In this document: piece by piece, positions 60,701-61,739 of the stretch
Layout of the letters: every line of letters starts with the position of its first letter
Numbering within the stretch: position 1 is the stretch's first letter
Assembly (NCBI GenBank): GCA_034231615.1
Contig: CM067309.1
Location: 35,677,750-35,741,749 of the forward strand
Reading direction: 5' to 3'
Length of the DNA: 64,000 bases
Source of the DNA: Meghimatium bilineatum
Taxonomy: Eukaryota > Mollusca > Gastropoda > Stylommatophora > Philomycidae
The notes under the pieces: generated by a model
Told to the model about the DNA's origin: nothing
Databases searched by the model: none
The model's input: the letters and a program-made list of their open reading frames with translations, nothing else
Made by a program: the position numbers and the translations under genes

Positions 60701-61552
60701 TTACTATCAGCTTACCCCGGTACACACTTATCATTACTATCAGCTTACACACTTGTTGCTTATAATTACTAACAGCTTACTGACAGATGTATCATTTATC
60801 ATTTCAGATTACAGAAATGCATTGAAGATGGGGGCAACCCACCAACTCCCTCCTACTGTACGCTGACAGTCGGTGACAGCATGTTCAGTGCGCTACGGAA
60901 AACTTCTATCACCGTCAGCAACATCACTGTGGAGAACTCCCCAAACAACTCCGACTCAGAGGACACCGGCAGCTTACACTATCCGATGACAGATGGCACC
61001 CCTAGCAATGGAAAAGATATTCATGTAGACCAAGGTCCACTTTTTAAAGGACCCACTCCAAAACGTCGAAATGCCACAATATCTCCTGCTTCCTTGACGT
61101 CCGAGAGAGTAGATATGTCAGTGAGTTCTATTTGGATAAATAATAAAGTGCATGCGCAACAGGAAAGAGAATATGCCAACATCCAAAATAAAGAAGATAA
61201 TAAAGCCAGTTACACAATAGTTAAACCAACAACCAAAAAAGACAGTGCGTGTTACAGCATATCCGACAACAACAGTGAGACAGATCTTACTAGAGTTGAC
61301 ATTTTGATGGGTAGCCAAGCAGATTTGAGAAATGATTTGGACCAATCAATGACCAGACATATTAGCAACGGGCAGGTCAGACAACTCAGTGAAGGAAATG
61401 AGAGCCAATCAACAAGCTTAGGTTCAACTGAAAGCTTTTCTATTGGTCAAAGTAATCGACCAATAGAAGACATGAAATTACCACGAAGAAAATACAATGC
61501 AAGACATGGGATTACTGATGTCAGTGATATTCCTAGAATAGAAATTACATAA
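8056..61552 (+). CDS. Receptor guanylyl cyclase (particulate), 13 coding exons, 5' part outside the window
   Basis: Converts GTP to cGMP at the membrane in response to an extracellular signal (family knowledge). Coding exons seen: 8056-8136, 26532-26612, 29362-29544, 30403-30571, 33202-33351, 36331-36511, 38020-38160, 41613-41736, 45002-45070, 46898-47171, 49633-49727, 50822-50898, 60808-61552. All junctions are GT-AG, and the phases 0,0,0,1,1,2,2,0,0,1,0,2 agree throughout, giving 789 residues plus TAA. Order: juxtamembrane (about 1-27), kinase-homology domain (28-282) with VAVK lysine, DFG and APE but HGN instead of HRD, so probably catalytically dead; coiled coil (about 290-325); cyclase domain (about 329-542) with both metal aspartates ([14 protein letters not shown]), guanine-selecting Glu (VETIGD) and Cys (RYCLFGD) and the NTASR motif; Ser/Thr-rich tail (542-789). 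Ectodomain and membrane helix not found. Introns reach 18 kb. Which receptor subtype it is cannot be told from here. Confidence 0.93.
8125..8336 (+). repeat. 16-bp array of the exon a splice donor (about 13 units)
   Basis: Unit aactataaggtaagga: the last codons of exon a plus its donor. Each unit carries a usable-looking AAG/GTAAGG site. Confidence 0.95.
8340..9245. repeat. 19-bp array (about 47 units)
   Basis: Unit gttctgtttgttggtgtaa with variants at a few sites. Confidence 0.96.
9280..9350. repeat. 29-bp unit, two copies
   Basis: attctgcagtcatcatcatc followed by acgtgacat, twice. Confidence 0.9.
9969..10156 (+). mobile_element. Short Penelope-tail insertion with 14-bp target duplication
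   Basis: Flanked by tatatttatgggtc at 9955-9968 and 10157-10170. Contains the tail motif cttgataaagacctttggtt, then gaaacgttg. No ORF. Confidence 0.8.
10193..10938 (-). repeat. 39-bp array (about 19 units) made from RT palm codons
   Basis: Each unit codes [13 protein letters not shown] on the minus strand; this matches [15 protein letters not shown], an RT palm segment at 43792-44172. Units are nearly identical, differing mainly at one g/a site. The open frame of 239 codons is a by-product. Confidence 0.95.
11010..11075. repeat. 28-bp unit, two copies
   Basis: ataaattatggtccttgtat then ttctccct, twice. Confidence 0.9.
11076..11794. other. Unassigned; possible LINE linker and dispersed repeat
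   Basis: The plus frame 11059-11436 ([20 protein letters not shown]) could be the stretch after a LINE endonuclease but is too weak to call. 11480-11760 shares short blocks such as cgtacttcacg with 27930-28010. Confidence 0.25.
11795..12510 (-). mobile_element. 5' fragment of the I-like LINE, minus strand
   Basis: The reverse complement aligns with the leader of the intact LINE (19883-20048) and then with about the first 200 codons of its ORF, as far as the nuclease CGDFN region. The start codon is changed (atacca for atgcca) and the frame is broken. Its 5' edge at about 12510 matches the 5' edge of the intact element. Confidence 0.8.
12782..13042 (+). pseudogene. Penelope-like element GIY-YIG endonuclease remnant
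   Basis: The 86-codon frame starts [13 protein letters not shown], then [17 protein letters not shown], and ends [10 protein letters not shown]...GLNTD. This pattern is the GIY-YIG endonuclease found at the C-terminus of Penelope-like elements: YIG, the helix arginine, the metal-binding Glu and final Asn are there. The GIY half and the RT are missing upstream. The tail motif gaaaaaggcctattgg follows at 13220, as in PLEs. Confidence 0.75.
13043..13700 (+). mobile_element. Penelope-like element 3' region
   Basis: Contains cgtatcttgaaaaaggcc then gaaacgtcgac, and further blocks (gtgtttgtgagctgttg, atctggctctggag) that occur in the same order at 44112-44440. Non-coding. Confidence 0.65.
13785..14112. 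mobile_element. Foldback element with long imperfect inverted repeats
   Basis: The left arm (about 13815-13890: gcgcatgcgcaa ... aaatgtaaac ... gtgctattta) is the inverse of the right arm (about 14010-14085). Arms are about 75 bp and may extend further. No ORF. Flanking aatagatagt occurs at both ends. Confidence 0.6.
14395..14610 (+). pseudogene. RTE-like 3'-end fragment
   Basis: Encodes [20 protein letters not shown] and, after shifts, the [20 protein letters not shown] type ending, like the minus-strand piece at 32746-33010. Confidence 0.65.
14884..14917. other. Perfect 16-bp hairpin between A-runs
   Basis: ccccggcctctagtca, two bases, then its exact inverse. A runs flank both sides. GC-rich stem in AT-rich DNA; no known RNA family recognised. 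Confidence 0.8.
14918..15590. other. GC-richer block of unknown nature
   Basis: About 670 bases with higher GC (cccttaaagggcccgcc, gccgagcgcggcgg) than the surroundings. No ORF over 60 codons, no tandem repeat and no element family I recognise. Could be the leader or LTR of an unidentified retroelement. Confidence 0.3.
15600..16330 (-). pseudogene. RTE-like RT fragment, minus strand
   Basis: Reads [20 protein letters not shown], then [30 protein letters not shown] and [10 protein letters not shown]. Frameshifted near 16140 and interrupted by the 81-bp PLE-tail insert. Confidence 0.85.
15802..15882 (-). mobile_element. 81-bp Penelope-tail-related insertion, 13-bp duplication
   Basis: gactatgttctct flanks it on both sides (15789-15801 and 15883-15895). 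The reverse complement tgatccagcggtccatggg... closely matches 13570-13608 in the PLE tail. Confidence 0.75.
16720..17765 (+). pseudogene. LINE with C-terminal C2H2 finger (5'-truncated)
   Basis: Starts in the RT palm ([27 protein letters not shown]) with two in-frame stops, then a 233-codon open frame (16974-17675): [64 protein letters not shown], and a final C2H2 finger [13 protein letters not shown]...HLRTH. The finger probably binds nucleic acid during insertion. Ends near a gatggacgaac motif seen in related copies. Confidence 0.88.
18177..18325 (-). pseudogene. 3' end of C2H2-finger LINE, minus strand
   Basis: The reverse complement repeats the codons for [10 protein letters not shown]...LRTHNQGH and the 3' UTR of the copy at 17590-17740. 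A 21-bp array begins where the homology stops. Confidence 0.8.
18326..18425. repeat. 21-bp array (about 4-5 units)
   Basis: Unit gattatacgtgggattagtc plus one base. Confidence 0.9.
18495..18645. repeat. 48-bp repeat, three units
   Basis: Units contain aacagactccgtggaaccca. The surrounding 141-codon frame may be an RT remnant but is not assignable. Confidence 0.9.
18700..19534. other. No recognisable feature
   Basis: Unique-looking DNA with no ORF over 63 codons; could be a retroelement leader. Confidence 0.3.
19535..19738 (-). mobile_element. 3' end of the (ATAAC)n-tailed LINE, minus strand
   Basis: The reverse complement closely matches 48088-48258 ([10 protein letters not shown] to the stop) and ends in repeated ATAAC units at 19535-19570. 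Severely 5'-truncated copy. Confidence 0.85.
19739..19878 (+). repeat. 156-bp family repeat, copy 1, immediately 5' of the LINE
   Basis: Shares gtagtgtgtcctgatata, ctggttgaaaggggcac and hairpin gcctctccaaaagagaggc (one base changed) with copy 2. This copy also has a 15-bp hairpin attagaggtaacaaa / tttgttacctctaat at 19743-19780. Confidence 0.8.
19879..23931 (+). mobile_element. Complete I-like LINE with RNase H, flanked by a 10-bp target duplication
   Basis: Starts tctccatcgagacc, ends gaacgaaagaagaagaag, and is flanked by attaacctac at 19869-19878 and 23932-23941. A 170-base leader precedes one long ORF; the 3' UTR is only about 30 bases. The leader start is supported by an independent minus-strand copy near 12510. 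It lies in sense orientation in the 18 kb intron of the cyclase gene. Confidence 0.88.
20049..23900 (+). CDS. Non-LTR retrotransposon polyprotein: endonuclease, reverse transcriptase, RNase H
   Basis: 1283 residues with no stops. Residues 70-288 form an exonuclease-endonuclease-phosphatase type nuclease: HWNAEG, QETH, CGDFNSH, GSDHRP. About 500-800 is the reverse transcriptase, with [36 protein letters not shown] and YADD at 735-738. About 1030-1160 is RNase H ([30 protein letters not shown]). A Cys/His cluster CTCG...HILQEC lies near 1225-1241. RNase H after the RT places it in the I group. It could act in target-primed reverse transcription. There is no ORF1 upstream. The start at 20049 is the first ATG after the leader and gives a 70-residue N-terminal extension before the nuclease. 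Confidence 0.95.
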   Translation: MPRTKHNGNMSTSINSYGACPVADVQAGTVPGPIPRKGPTSVTGSPSQLPRGARRQGNRATGQTSKRPIKIMHWNAEGVNSKRDGYSKKLELENVLSEEQVNICCIQETHLSSDIAFKIRGYQCYRSDRKDRRKGGILTLVKNNISACQLEVYMEGAEYQMLHLKTDSAEFHLLNYYCPNDKPLALDTIPDKERLMVCGDFNSHSQSWGYDHIDKRGEELESWQDENNLILINQPADSPTFYSRAWHTTSTPDLAFHSPGLEWNITRVVGKQLGGSDHRPVFLEIHNEFTKDSSTLTRWNYKKADWKMYQHLTSVLAKDMNLDKDINRAVSEFNRCILHAASKTIPRGARKNYKPYWNDELEKLQNEMETSRQQAENRPSQEHHNKYQQTKAKFQRAKLQARRSSWKEKTESLNLERDTRKLWKLVKQLNDEGTGRNTRITLYKDRNILTGKHAADYFADSFAEDNNVKVSPDKQQEVRENQQNIGQGEPIPEVMEAPITMRELEHAISKLKMKKSPGADGVSNEMIRNLGIAARAKLLQIFNTSWSTGNVPQAWREAIMIPLLKSGKDGNTVSNYRPISLTSCLCKTMERIINLRMQWYLESENLLVSQQAGFRQCYSTEDQATYLSQEIEDAFQEKKLVLAAWIDLRKAFDKVWKEGLLKKLRNCRVSSRMYKWVKAYLHNRRARVQLDGRKSKKVLLRHGVPQGGVLSPTLFLVYINDLVAELPHGIKVAMYADDLVIWCTEEHATVATKQIQRAIDALTLWANRWCVSINTDKCSTTLFTLSPKQKAGHIKIDGELLKEDKQPTYLGVTFDDKLTWKQHINKATTKARRKLAILRKLSGTTWGASGNILSKVYQQGIRPHLEYGSAAWCPASNTTLQDLDKVQNQALRIMLGAMKSTPIAEMQKMGRMQTLGERRDTKVLIQAEKFQCMPSHPMKERFQNLAMGRLKRSSFIHQAKRLRRQLTDLPEVDSPLRSVPEQTPWSESHGMPIYIQTHVKGILSKDEQNSVQRMTVTLSFLDEEYPQDIWVRVYTDGSAQNAVRNGGAGVYIEYPHKPRDTIRTPTGKFCNNYDAEIQAISVAAKKLLNSNSGLQPVVFLTDARSVLQALQSGKLTDLKKLLSELSYQYRVTMQWIPSHCGIPGNEKADQLAKEGAAEDQPDIPITYHQKKQMIKSIRKPQTPTQDDYHNMNRSEQVIILRLRTGHNRLRSHMYTKFKIGNTAMCTCGQAAQSAKHILQECSEHEMLRQTYWPEETTLESKLYGTLYELQKTVSFIKETELQI
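23932..24100 (+). repeat. 156-bp family repeat, copy 2, immediately 3' of the LINE
   Basis: Begins attaacctac and returns to attaacta 156 bp later at 24088, so copies 1 and 2 were probably tandem before the LINE landed. Hairpin gcctctccaaaagagaggc at 24063-24081. Confidence 0.8.
24125..24600 (+). pseudogene. RT C-terminal fragment
   Basis: Reads [58 protein letters not shown]. Thumb region of an RTE-like LINE, with stops. Confidence 0.7.
25106..25222. repeat. (AAT)n microsatellite
   Basis: Imperfect AAT triplets with GTA and TTA interruptions. Confidence 0.97.
25240..25490 (-). pseudogene. RT 3'-end fragment, minus strand
   Basis: [16 protein letters not shown] and [13 protein letters not shown] on the minus strand resemble the end of RTE-like proteins (RHDSLLKTIMEG ... 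FTTLLRTAEDR). Short and ambiguous. Confidence 0.5.
25770..26400 (+). pseudogene. RT fragment
   Basis: [20 protein letters not shown] at the start, then after shifts NVRHGL/SAKEN and [20 protein letters not shown] near 26240. RT thumb and tail with several frameshifts. Confidence 0.7.
26532..26612 (+). CDS. rGC exon b: start of kinase-homology domain (VAVK)
   Basis: Encodes [11 protein letters not shown]...LQDLKT with the conserved VAVK lysine; donor gtaagtcc follows. The acceptor at 26530-26531 (tgtttaag) is pyrimidine-poor but is the only nearby AG that keeps phase 0 with the exon before. An alternative acceptor at 26486-26487 is also open but needs phase 1 upstream. Confidence 0.88.
26655..27090 (-). 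pseudogene. RT C-terminal fragment, minus strand
   Basis: The minus strand gives [35 protein letters not shown] and [16 protein letters not shown]. Same family as 57690-58610. Confidence 0.65.
27100..28050. other. Intronic DNA, a 33-bp duplication and nothing else clear
   Basis: aaggatcatgttcgtgaatg occurs twice (27191 and 27223). No coding signal seen. Confidence 0.35.
28060..28880 (-). pseudogene. RT palm and thumb fragment, minus strand
   Basis: The minus strand gives [30 protein letters not shown], a GVRQG-like stretch and [16 protein letters not shown] (YADD box changed to HADD). Many stops. Confidence 0.7.
29362..29544 (+). CDS. rGC exon c: kinase-homology domain, middle
   Basis: Sixty-one codons, phase 0 at both ends. 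Contains [27 protein letters not shown] and [13 protein letters not shown], near-diagnostic of receptor guanylyl cyclases. Acceptor tatgtgtag, donor gtaagttg. The donor starts a roughly 49-bp tandem repeat. Confidence 0.95.
29541..29838 (+). repeat. 49-bp array from the exon c donor (about 6 units)
   Basis: Starts with atccagagtaagttgttttg, the exon c end plus donor. Middle units have lost the GT; the last unit regains gagtaagttg at 29789. Confidence 0.88.
29839..30402. other. AT-rich intron, low complexity
   Basis: Loose repeats of aaattgttaatta (30030-30110) and of tatctttcattatcta-type blocks (30190-30390). Confidence 0.6.
30403..30571 (+). CDS. rGC exon d: pseudokinase catalytic loop
   Basis: Encodes [20 protein letters not shown], then VLKITDFG. 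The HRD aspartate is replaced (HGN), as is usual in this family, while DFG is kept. Ends in phase 1 at donor gtaagtac, which is the first of about 37 copies in a 33-bp array. Read-through of the donor meets TGA at 30586-30588. Confidence 0.95.
30560..31795 (+). repeat. 33-bp array of the exon d splice donor (about 37 units)
   Basis: Unit tatttcaacagtaagtacaa then cttctgatgtgta. Each unit holds ACA/GTAAGT. Long frames in three readings (up to 345 codons) follow from the period being a multiple of 3. Confidence 0.97.
31850..31990 (+). repeat. Dispersed repeat (tagctgtgagcaagtagctc), copy 1
   Basis: gatgatgaaataatctgttt then agctgtgagcaagtagctct; matches 45175-45340. Follows the 33-bp donor array. 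Confidence 0.75.
32240..32645. repeat. 26-27 bp array (about 15 units)
   Basis: Unit contains gggggaatcatgtgacagag. Confidence 0.95.
32746..33010 (-). pseudogene. RT 3'-end fragment, minus strand
   Basis: [40 protein letters not shown] and [16 protein letters not shown]; an intact short frame matching the C-terminus of RTE-like proteins. Confidence 0.8.
33005..33145 (+). mobile_element. SINE-like element, 5'-truncated
   Basis: acaacacatttccgttctct, gctacaagagagatcctgtg and gagaatgaacgcagacgaag ending in gaagaagaagg. Ends 57 bp before rGC exon e. Confidence 0.75.
33202..33351 (+). CDS. rGC exon e: APE motif and kinase C-lobe
   Basis: Enters in phase 1 and encodes [27 protein letters not shown] and [11 protein letters not shown]. 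Acceptor ttcatag, donor gtaagtgt. Typical of the C-lobe of the kinase-homology domain. Confidence 0.95.
33540..33700 (+). mobile_element. SINE-like element
   Basis: gccgaagacggatgtgtcgg, ctacatcctgctggaaatct and gagagatccagtgagagttt; tail weak. Collinear with the copy at 48405. Confidence 0.75.
34120..34525. repeat. 53-bp array (about 8 units)
   Basis: Unit contains aacgattgtttggtgggtag and gattctcaacttgtagta. The minus-strand LINE tail abuts its end. Confidence 0.95.
34530..35025 (-). pseudogene. 3' end of an I-like LINE, minus strand
   Basis: Minus-strand frames read [19 protein letters not shown], then [19 protein letters not shown], matching the RNase H to C-terminus of the intact LINE, and end in the same gaacgaaagaagaag tail. 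Stops and frameshifts are present. Confidence 0.88.
35026..35155 (+). pseudogene. Inverted internal piece of an I-like LINE
   Basis: Plus-strand sequence (IRTTINN...[10 protein letters not shown]) matches 52015-52140 and corresponds to the start of RNase H, upstream of the part in the adjoining minus-strand fragment. Confidence 0.7.
35410..35560 (-). repeat. 156-bp family repeat, copy 3, minus strand
   Basis: Inverse of copies 1 and 2 (ggtatatcagga-type block, cctttcaaccagcggaca). Flanked by two versions of aaccctatgtta at 35361 and 35558. Confidence 0.75.
35605..36182. repeat. 13-bp array (about 44 units)
   Basis: Unit cagtatatataaa, almost without variants. Frames of 200-275 codons on the minus strand are by-products. 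Confidence 0.97.
36331..36511 (+). CDS. rGC exon f: end of kinase-homology domain
   Basis: Encodes [39 protein letters not shown] and KLREMNG, the conserved end of the C-lobe. Acceptor gttacag, donor gtaagc, phase 1 in and phase 2 out. Confidence 0.95.
36645..36950. repeat. 33-bp array (about 9 units)
   Basis: Unit contains ttcattaggactggatagct. Begins about 130 bp after the exon f donor. Confidence 0.96.
37455..38019 (+). repeat. 38-bp array ending at the exon g acceptor (about 15 units)
   Basis: Unit contains gattacatctatgacatatg then tgttgagaaaactaat. The last unit reads gattacatctatgatttgtg then tattcag, i.e. the acceptor itself. Confidence 0.95.
38020..38160 (+). CDS. rGC exon g: signalling-helix coiled coil
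   Basis: Encodes [32 protein letters not shown] and LLYQMLPP, the dimerisation helix that couples the kinase-homology and cyclase domains. The acceptor (tgtattcag) is formed by the last unit of a 38-bp tandem array. Confidence 0.95.
38296..38530. repeat. (CTA)n microsatellite
   Basis: Imperfect CTA/TAC triplets; poly-Leu and poly-Tyr frames are artefacts. Lies 135 bp after the exon g donor. Confidence 0.97.
38530..39920 (+). pseudogene. RT fragment carrying an 18-bp array
   Basis: [20 protein letters not shown] at 38550, then [14 protein letters not shown] and [12 protein letters not shown]; after the array [20 protein letters not shown], then GCESWDT. The array lies between LNLIWRI and ISVGIKIR, in the stretch just before the thumb. 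Confidence 0.8.
38978..39512 (+). repeat. 18-bp array (about 30 units) inside an RT fragment
   Basis: Unit ggaacatcaaccacaaca with an a/g variant site. In the RT frame it reads NRNINH. Confidence 0.97.
39921..40970. other. AT-rich intron, no feature seen
   Basis: About 1 kb without an ORF over 67 codons, tandem repeat or element I can name. Confidence 0.5.
40975..41372. repeat. 63-bp array (about 6 units)
   Basis: Unit contains gaagaaacctacaatcagat and taattaagacattt. Confidence 0.95.
41613..41736 (+). CDS. rGC exon h: cyclase domain start, first metal aspartate
   Basis: Encodes [28 protein letters not shown] and ESTALE. The Asp of FSDIVGF binds a catalytic metal ion. Acceptor ctttaacag, donor gtaagt. 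A 27-bp array begins just downstream. Confidence 0.96.
41760..42098 (+). repeat. 27-bp array just after the exon h donor (about 12 units)
   Basis: Unit gcactgtatttgtagcaagt plus ttcatgg. The first, diverged unit starts within 25 bases of the donor. Confidence 0.95.
42110..42600. repeat. Degenerate array around atgacattacagatattagt
   Basis: Loose 30-40 bp repeats of a catgatattacagacatta motif; 42361-42465 is a separate dispersed block. Confidence 0.6.
42361..42465 (+). repeat. Dispersed 105-bp repeat, copy 1
   Basis: ttgagtgtatgactactctt ... gaccagaaatccactgctt type block, repeated at 44740-44841. Confidence 0.8.
42617..42895 (+). mobile_element. SINE-like element, near full length
   Basis: gcctgaaagggaagcaaaaa, aaaaggcgattaaggatg, gatatcctgctaattatcag, gagaatgaacccagaagaaa. 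Same order as the copy at 1461-1738. Confidence 0.75.
43020..44110 (-). pseudogene. RTE-like RT fragment, minus strand, about 1.1 kb
   Basis: The minus strand reads [27 protein letters not shown] (YADD box changed), [38 protein letters not shown] and [12 protein letters not shown] to TTFCEGHVT. Collinear from palm to C-terminus with a few stops. Confidence 0.85.
44112..44440 (+). mobile_element. Penelope-tail copy
   Basis: Collinear with 13210-13700: tcttgataaaggcctttt, then a catc-gttag block, then gtgtttgtgagttgtt and atctggccttggag. Abuts the minus-strand RT fragment. Confidence 0.65.
44740..44841 (+). repeat. Dispersed 105-bp repeat, copy 2
   Basis: Collinear with 42361-42465 with few differences. 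Identity unknown. Confidence 0.8.
45002..45070 (+). CDS. rGC exon i: short cyclase exon
   Basis: Twenty-three codons, [20 protein letters not shown] then VYK, phase 0 at both ends. Acceptor gtttcag, donor gtaagc. Strongly conserved segment of class III guanylyl cyclases. Confidence 0.95.
45103..45150. repeat. (GATG)n microsatellite
   Basis: About 11 GATG units, starting 33 bp after the exon i donor. Confidence 0.97.
45175..45340 (+). repeat. Dispersed repeat, copy 2 (partly tandem)
   Basis: gaaataatccctttagctgt and a second gaaataatccctgtagctgt, as in copy 1. Follows the GATG array. Confidence 0.75.
45735..45772. repeat. (CA)n(TA)n microsatellite
   Basis: About 11 CA then 8 TA dinucleotides. 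Confidence 0.95.
46180..46670 (+). pseudogene. Degraded C2H2-finger LINE with a 39-bp array inside
   Basis: Reads [20 protein letters not shown], then the array, then [15 protein letters not shown] codons, and finally [15 protein letters not shown], a damaged C2H2 finger. Same family as 16720-17765. Confidence 0.7.
46313..46437 (+). repeat. 39-bp repeat, three units, in LINE codons
   Basis: Unit contains caaacagaatactcatgata then aaaacattgatatggga; reads [10 protein letters not shown] in the LINE frame. Confidence 0.92.
46826..46905 (+). repeat. Duplicated acceptor of exon j (36-bp unit)
   Basis: tattcccataggtggaaaca (46851) and tattcctataggtggagaca (46887) are 36 bp apart; an older, weaker copy may sit at 46822. 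Confidence 0.85.
46898..47171 (+). CDS. rGC exon j: catalytic core of the cyclase
   Basis: Contains VETIGDAYM (guanine-recognising Glu and second metal Asp), [33 protein letters not shown] (guanine-recognising Cys, Asn and Arg of the active site). These residues predict GTP rather than ATP as substrate. Acceptor cctatag, donor gtatgt, phase 1 out. A decoy copy of the acceptor and first codons lies 36 bp upstream. Confidence 0.97.
47318..48253 (+). CDS. Reverse transcriptase fragment, open frame
   Basis: 311 codons open to the stop. The endonuclease and fingers of the RT are missing, so it cannot work alone. The first few codons before VKQGC come from flanking DNA. Palm (YADD), thumb-side LSYGCESWK and the GRPRE basic tail are present. 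The unbroken frame and clear target duplication suggest a recent insertion into the cyclase intron. Confidence 0.85.
   Translation: MCPYLRAVKQGCIMSPLLFCVAIDWVMRKSTENELTGIKWINNTVLEDLDYADDLALLSANHTDAQSKLDNLQHYSNQIGLKINTSKTHILDFTRSNDNIEIQNVPLLKVNNFTYLGTNLALDGDSSKEILHRIALAAGAFNKLRNIWTSNTLRNATKLKLFNSNIIPILSYGCESWKATKATDKRLDSFENKCLRTILNVKWSDFKSNTTIREESKQTYISSFIRQRRWTYIGHVLRMNSLRIPQQSLYWVPPGVRRRGRPRETLRRTINRESMSMNLNNTQQLKDLATQRQRWKAMVSALCAAYGPGGT
47344..48264 (+). mobile_element. 5'-truncated LINE with (ATAAC)n tail and target duplication
   Basis: An open frame of about 300 codons runs from [10 protein letters not shown] through [28 protein letters not shown] and GHVLRM to [10 protein letters not shown], followed by three ATAAC units. 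acctcagggctg stands on both sides (47328 and 48265; up to 16 bases with one mismatch). Clade not resolved. Confidence 0.88.
48405..48565 (+). mobile_element. SINE-like element
   Basis: accgaagatggatatgtcag, ctggaaatatagtgggacca and gagaatgaatgctgaagaag. Confidence 0.75.
48765..49285. repeat. 35-bp array (about 15 units)
   Basis: Unit contains tgtttgactcaatgtgacct then gaagtgtttaatga. Confidence 0.96.
49633..49727 (+). CDS. rGC exon k: cyclase C-terminal part
   Basis: Encodes [16 protein letters not shown] then [14 protein letters not shown], joining in phase 0 to GKGLLKTYW. Acceptor tttcttacag is strong; donor gttcga is weak but is the only GT that keeps the conserved EVK-GKG join. Confidence 0.92.
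49820..49945 (+). mobile_element. SINE-like element, 5'-truncated
   Basis: ctctggacttcatcctgcag, aggaccattatcctgctaca and gagatccagtgggagtg, about 90 bp after rGC exon k. Confidence 0.75.
50090..50300. repeat. Degenerate repeat (tttactatgataattgacca)
   Basis: About six diverged units of roughly 33 bp. Confidence 0.75.
50330..50785 (+). repeat. 41-bp array just before the exon l acceptor (about 11 units)
   Basis: Unit contains actttgagaactgtctgctg then actccaatgttaatctg. The last unit grades into the acceptor region 36 bp before exon l. Confidence 0.95.
50822..50898 (+). CDS. rGC exon l: end of cyclase domain
   Basis: Encodes [16 protein letters not shown] and LPESLVR, the usual end of the cyclase domain. 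Acceptor ctctatcag, donor gttagt, phase 2 out. Confidence 0.93.
51190..53390 (+). pseudogene. Degraded I-like LINE (RT to 3' end) interrupted by a 27-bp array
   Basis: Frames in turn give [78 protein letters not shown] and [14 protein letters not shown] RNase H pieces. Stops and frameshifts are many. After the C-terminal codons (near 52865) comes the 27-bp array, then a tail rich in gaagaag near 53370. Confidence 0.85.
52868..53365 (+). repeat. 27-bp array at the 3' end of a dead LINE (about 18 units)
   Basis: Unit ctggacttgctgtgcagaca plus tgttaaa. Frames on both strands are by-products. Confidence 0.97.
53435..54012. repeat. 28-bp array (about 20 units)
   Basis: Unit contains atgaaactttacacaactac then ctgggaaa. 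Confidence 0.96.
54013..54598 (-). repeat. 15-bp-family array, minus orientation
   Basis: Built from attccaccaacatag and variants (attccaccacatag); higher-order blocks present. Inverse of the unit at 55222-55495. Confidence 0.93.
54600..55215 (-). pseudogene. RTE-like RT fragment, minus strand
   Basis: Close relative of the minus-strand piece at 9385-9800 (shared tattctcagaa, atccatatgtcg and ccctgccata blocks). Lies between two inverted arrays of one 15-bp family. Confidence 0.75.
55222..55495 (+). repeat. 15-bp array, plus orientation (about 18 units)
   Basis: Unit ggtgaaatctatgtt, with ggtggaatctatgtt variants. Confidence 0.95.
55560..56380 (+). pseudogene. RT palm-to-C-terminus fragment
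   Basis: After shifts: [22 protein letters not shown] palm, [60 protein letters not shown]. Same family as 24125 and 25770. Confidence 0.7.
56590..56880. repeat. Degenerate repeat (gtccttcttaggactacc)
   Basis: About ten diverged units around a short palindrome-like core agtccttctaaggact. Confidence 0.7.
57105..57235 (-). mobile_element. SINE-like element, minus strand
   Basis: ttcaaactcctgctggatct, tttccagcaggatgtagtcc and tttatttgcgccaatgac, the inverse of the copy at 33540. Confidence 0.75.
57690..58610 (+). pseudogene. RT fragment interrupted by a TIR element
   Basis: [29 protein letters not shown] before the insert; [17 protein letters not shown] after it; then HCSPTL-type remnants. 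The 18 bases ttatttatagaagaatgt occur on both sides of the insert. Confidence 0.75.
57854..58293. mobile_element. TIR element, about 440 bp, 30-bp inverted ends
   Basis: Left end ggtccaatcccagttgt and right end acaactgggattggacc are inverse; the arms match at 28 of 30 positions. Inserted in an RT fragment, with 18-bp direct repeats at 57834-57851 and 58301-58318. No transposase ORF. Confidence 0.8.
58560..58800. repeat. 56-bp direct repeat pair around 120 bp
   Basis: caaatacggatgttatatgt and caatacatgtacggg occur at 58559-58617 and again at 58740-58796. Confidence 0.8.
58900..59812. other. AT-rich intron with T-run and TATATG-rich stretch
   Basis: T-run at 59324-59336; 59500-59780 is rich in tatatat and atgtgtat. 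The 165-codon frame at 59561-60058 is hydrophobic because of this composition, not a gene. Confidence 0.5.
59813..59875 (+). mobile_element. Penelope-tail motif copy
   Basis: tcttgataaaggtcccaatt followed by ggacagacacattg and a T-rich stretch, like the other gataaagg tails. Only the core motif is recognisable. Confidence 0.45.
60005..60590. repeat. 32/40-bp array (about 17 units)
   Basis: Unit taatattgtcttacacactg then tttgcttgtaat, with or without an 8-bp insert agtaacac. Confidence 0.95.
60591..60800 (+). repeat. Acceptor-like degenerate array before exon m
   Basis: About six units of tttatcattactatcagctt, resembling tttatcatttcagattaca at the true acceptor. Confidence 0.8.
60808..61552 (+). 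CDS. rGC exon m: C-terminal tail and stop
   Basis: Acceptor atttcag; first codons [16 protein letters not shown] follow on from exon l in the right phase. The exon encodes about 247 residues rich in Ser, Thr, Asn and Asp, probably disordered, and ends TAA at 61550-61552. No domain recognised. Long C-terminal extensions occur in some invertebrate receptor cyclases. Confidence 0.9.
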
Positions 61553-61739
61553 TACAACATGGACATTTATGACATTTTCCACAGAAGAAGCAATCCAATG
61601 TTTTCTTAGAATTTTAACTATAATAATTATTATTCTATAAGTTGTCTAATATAAGGGTCTGTCCATAAATTGTTTACCCTCTCAACAATTTTACCCCTTC
61701 TTCCTGTCACCATATATCAAGATTTCAGGGACCCCACTC

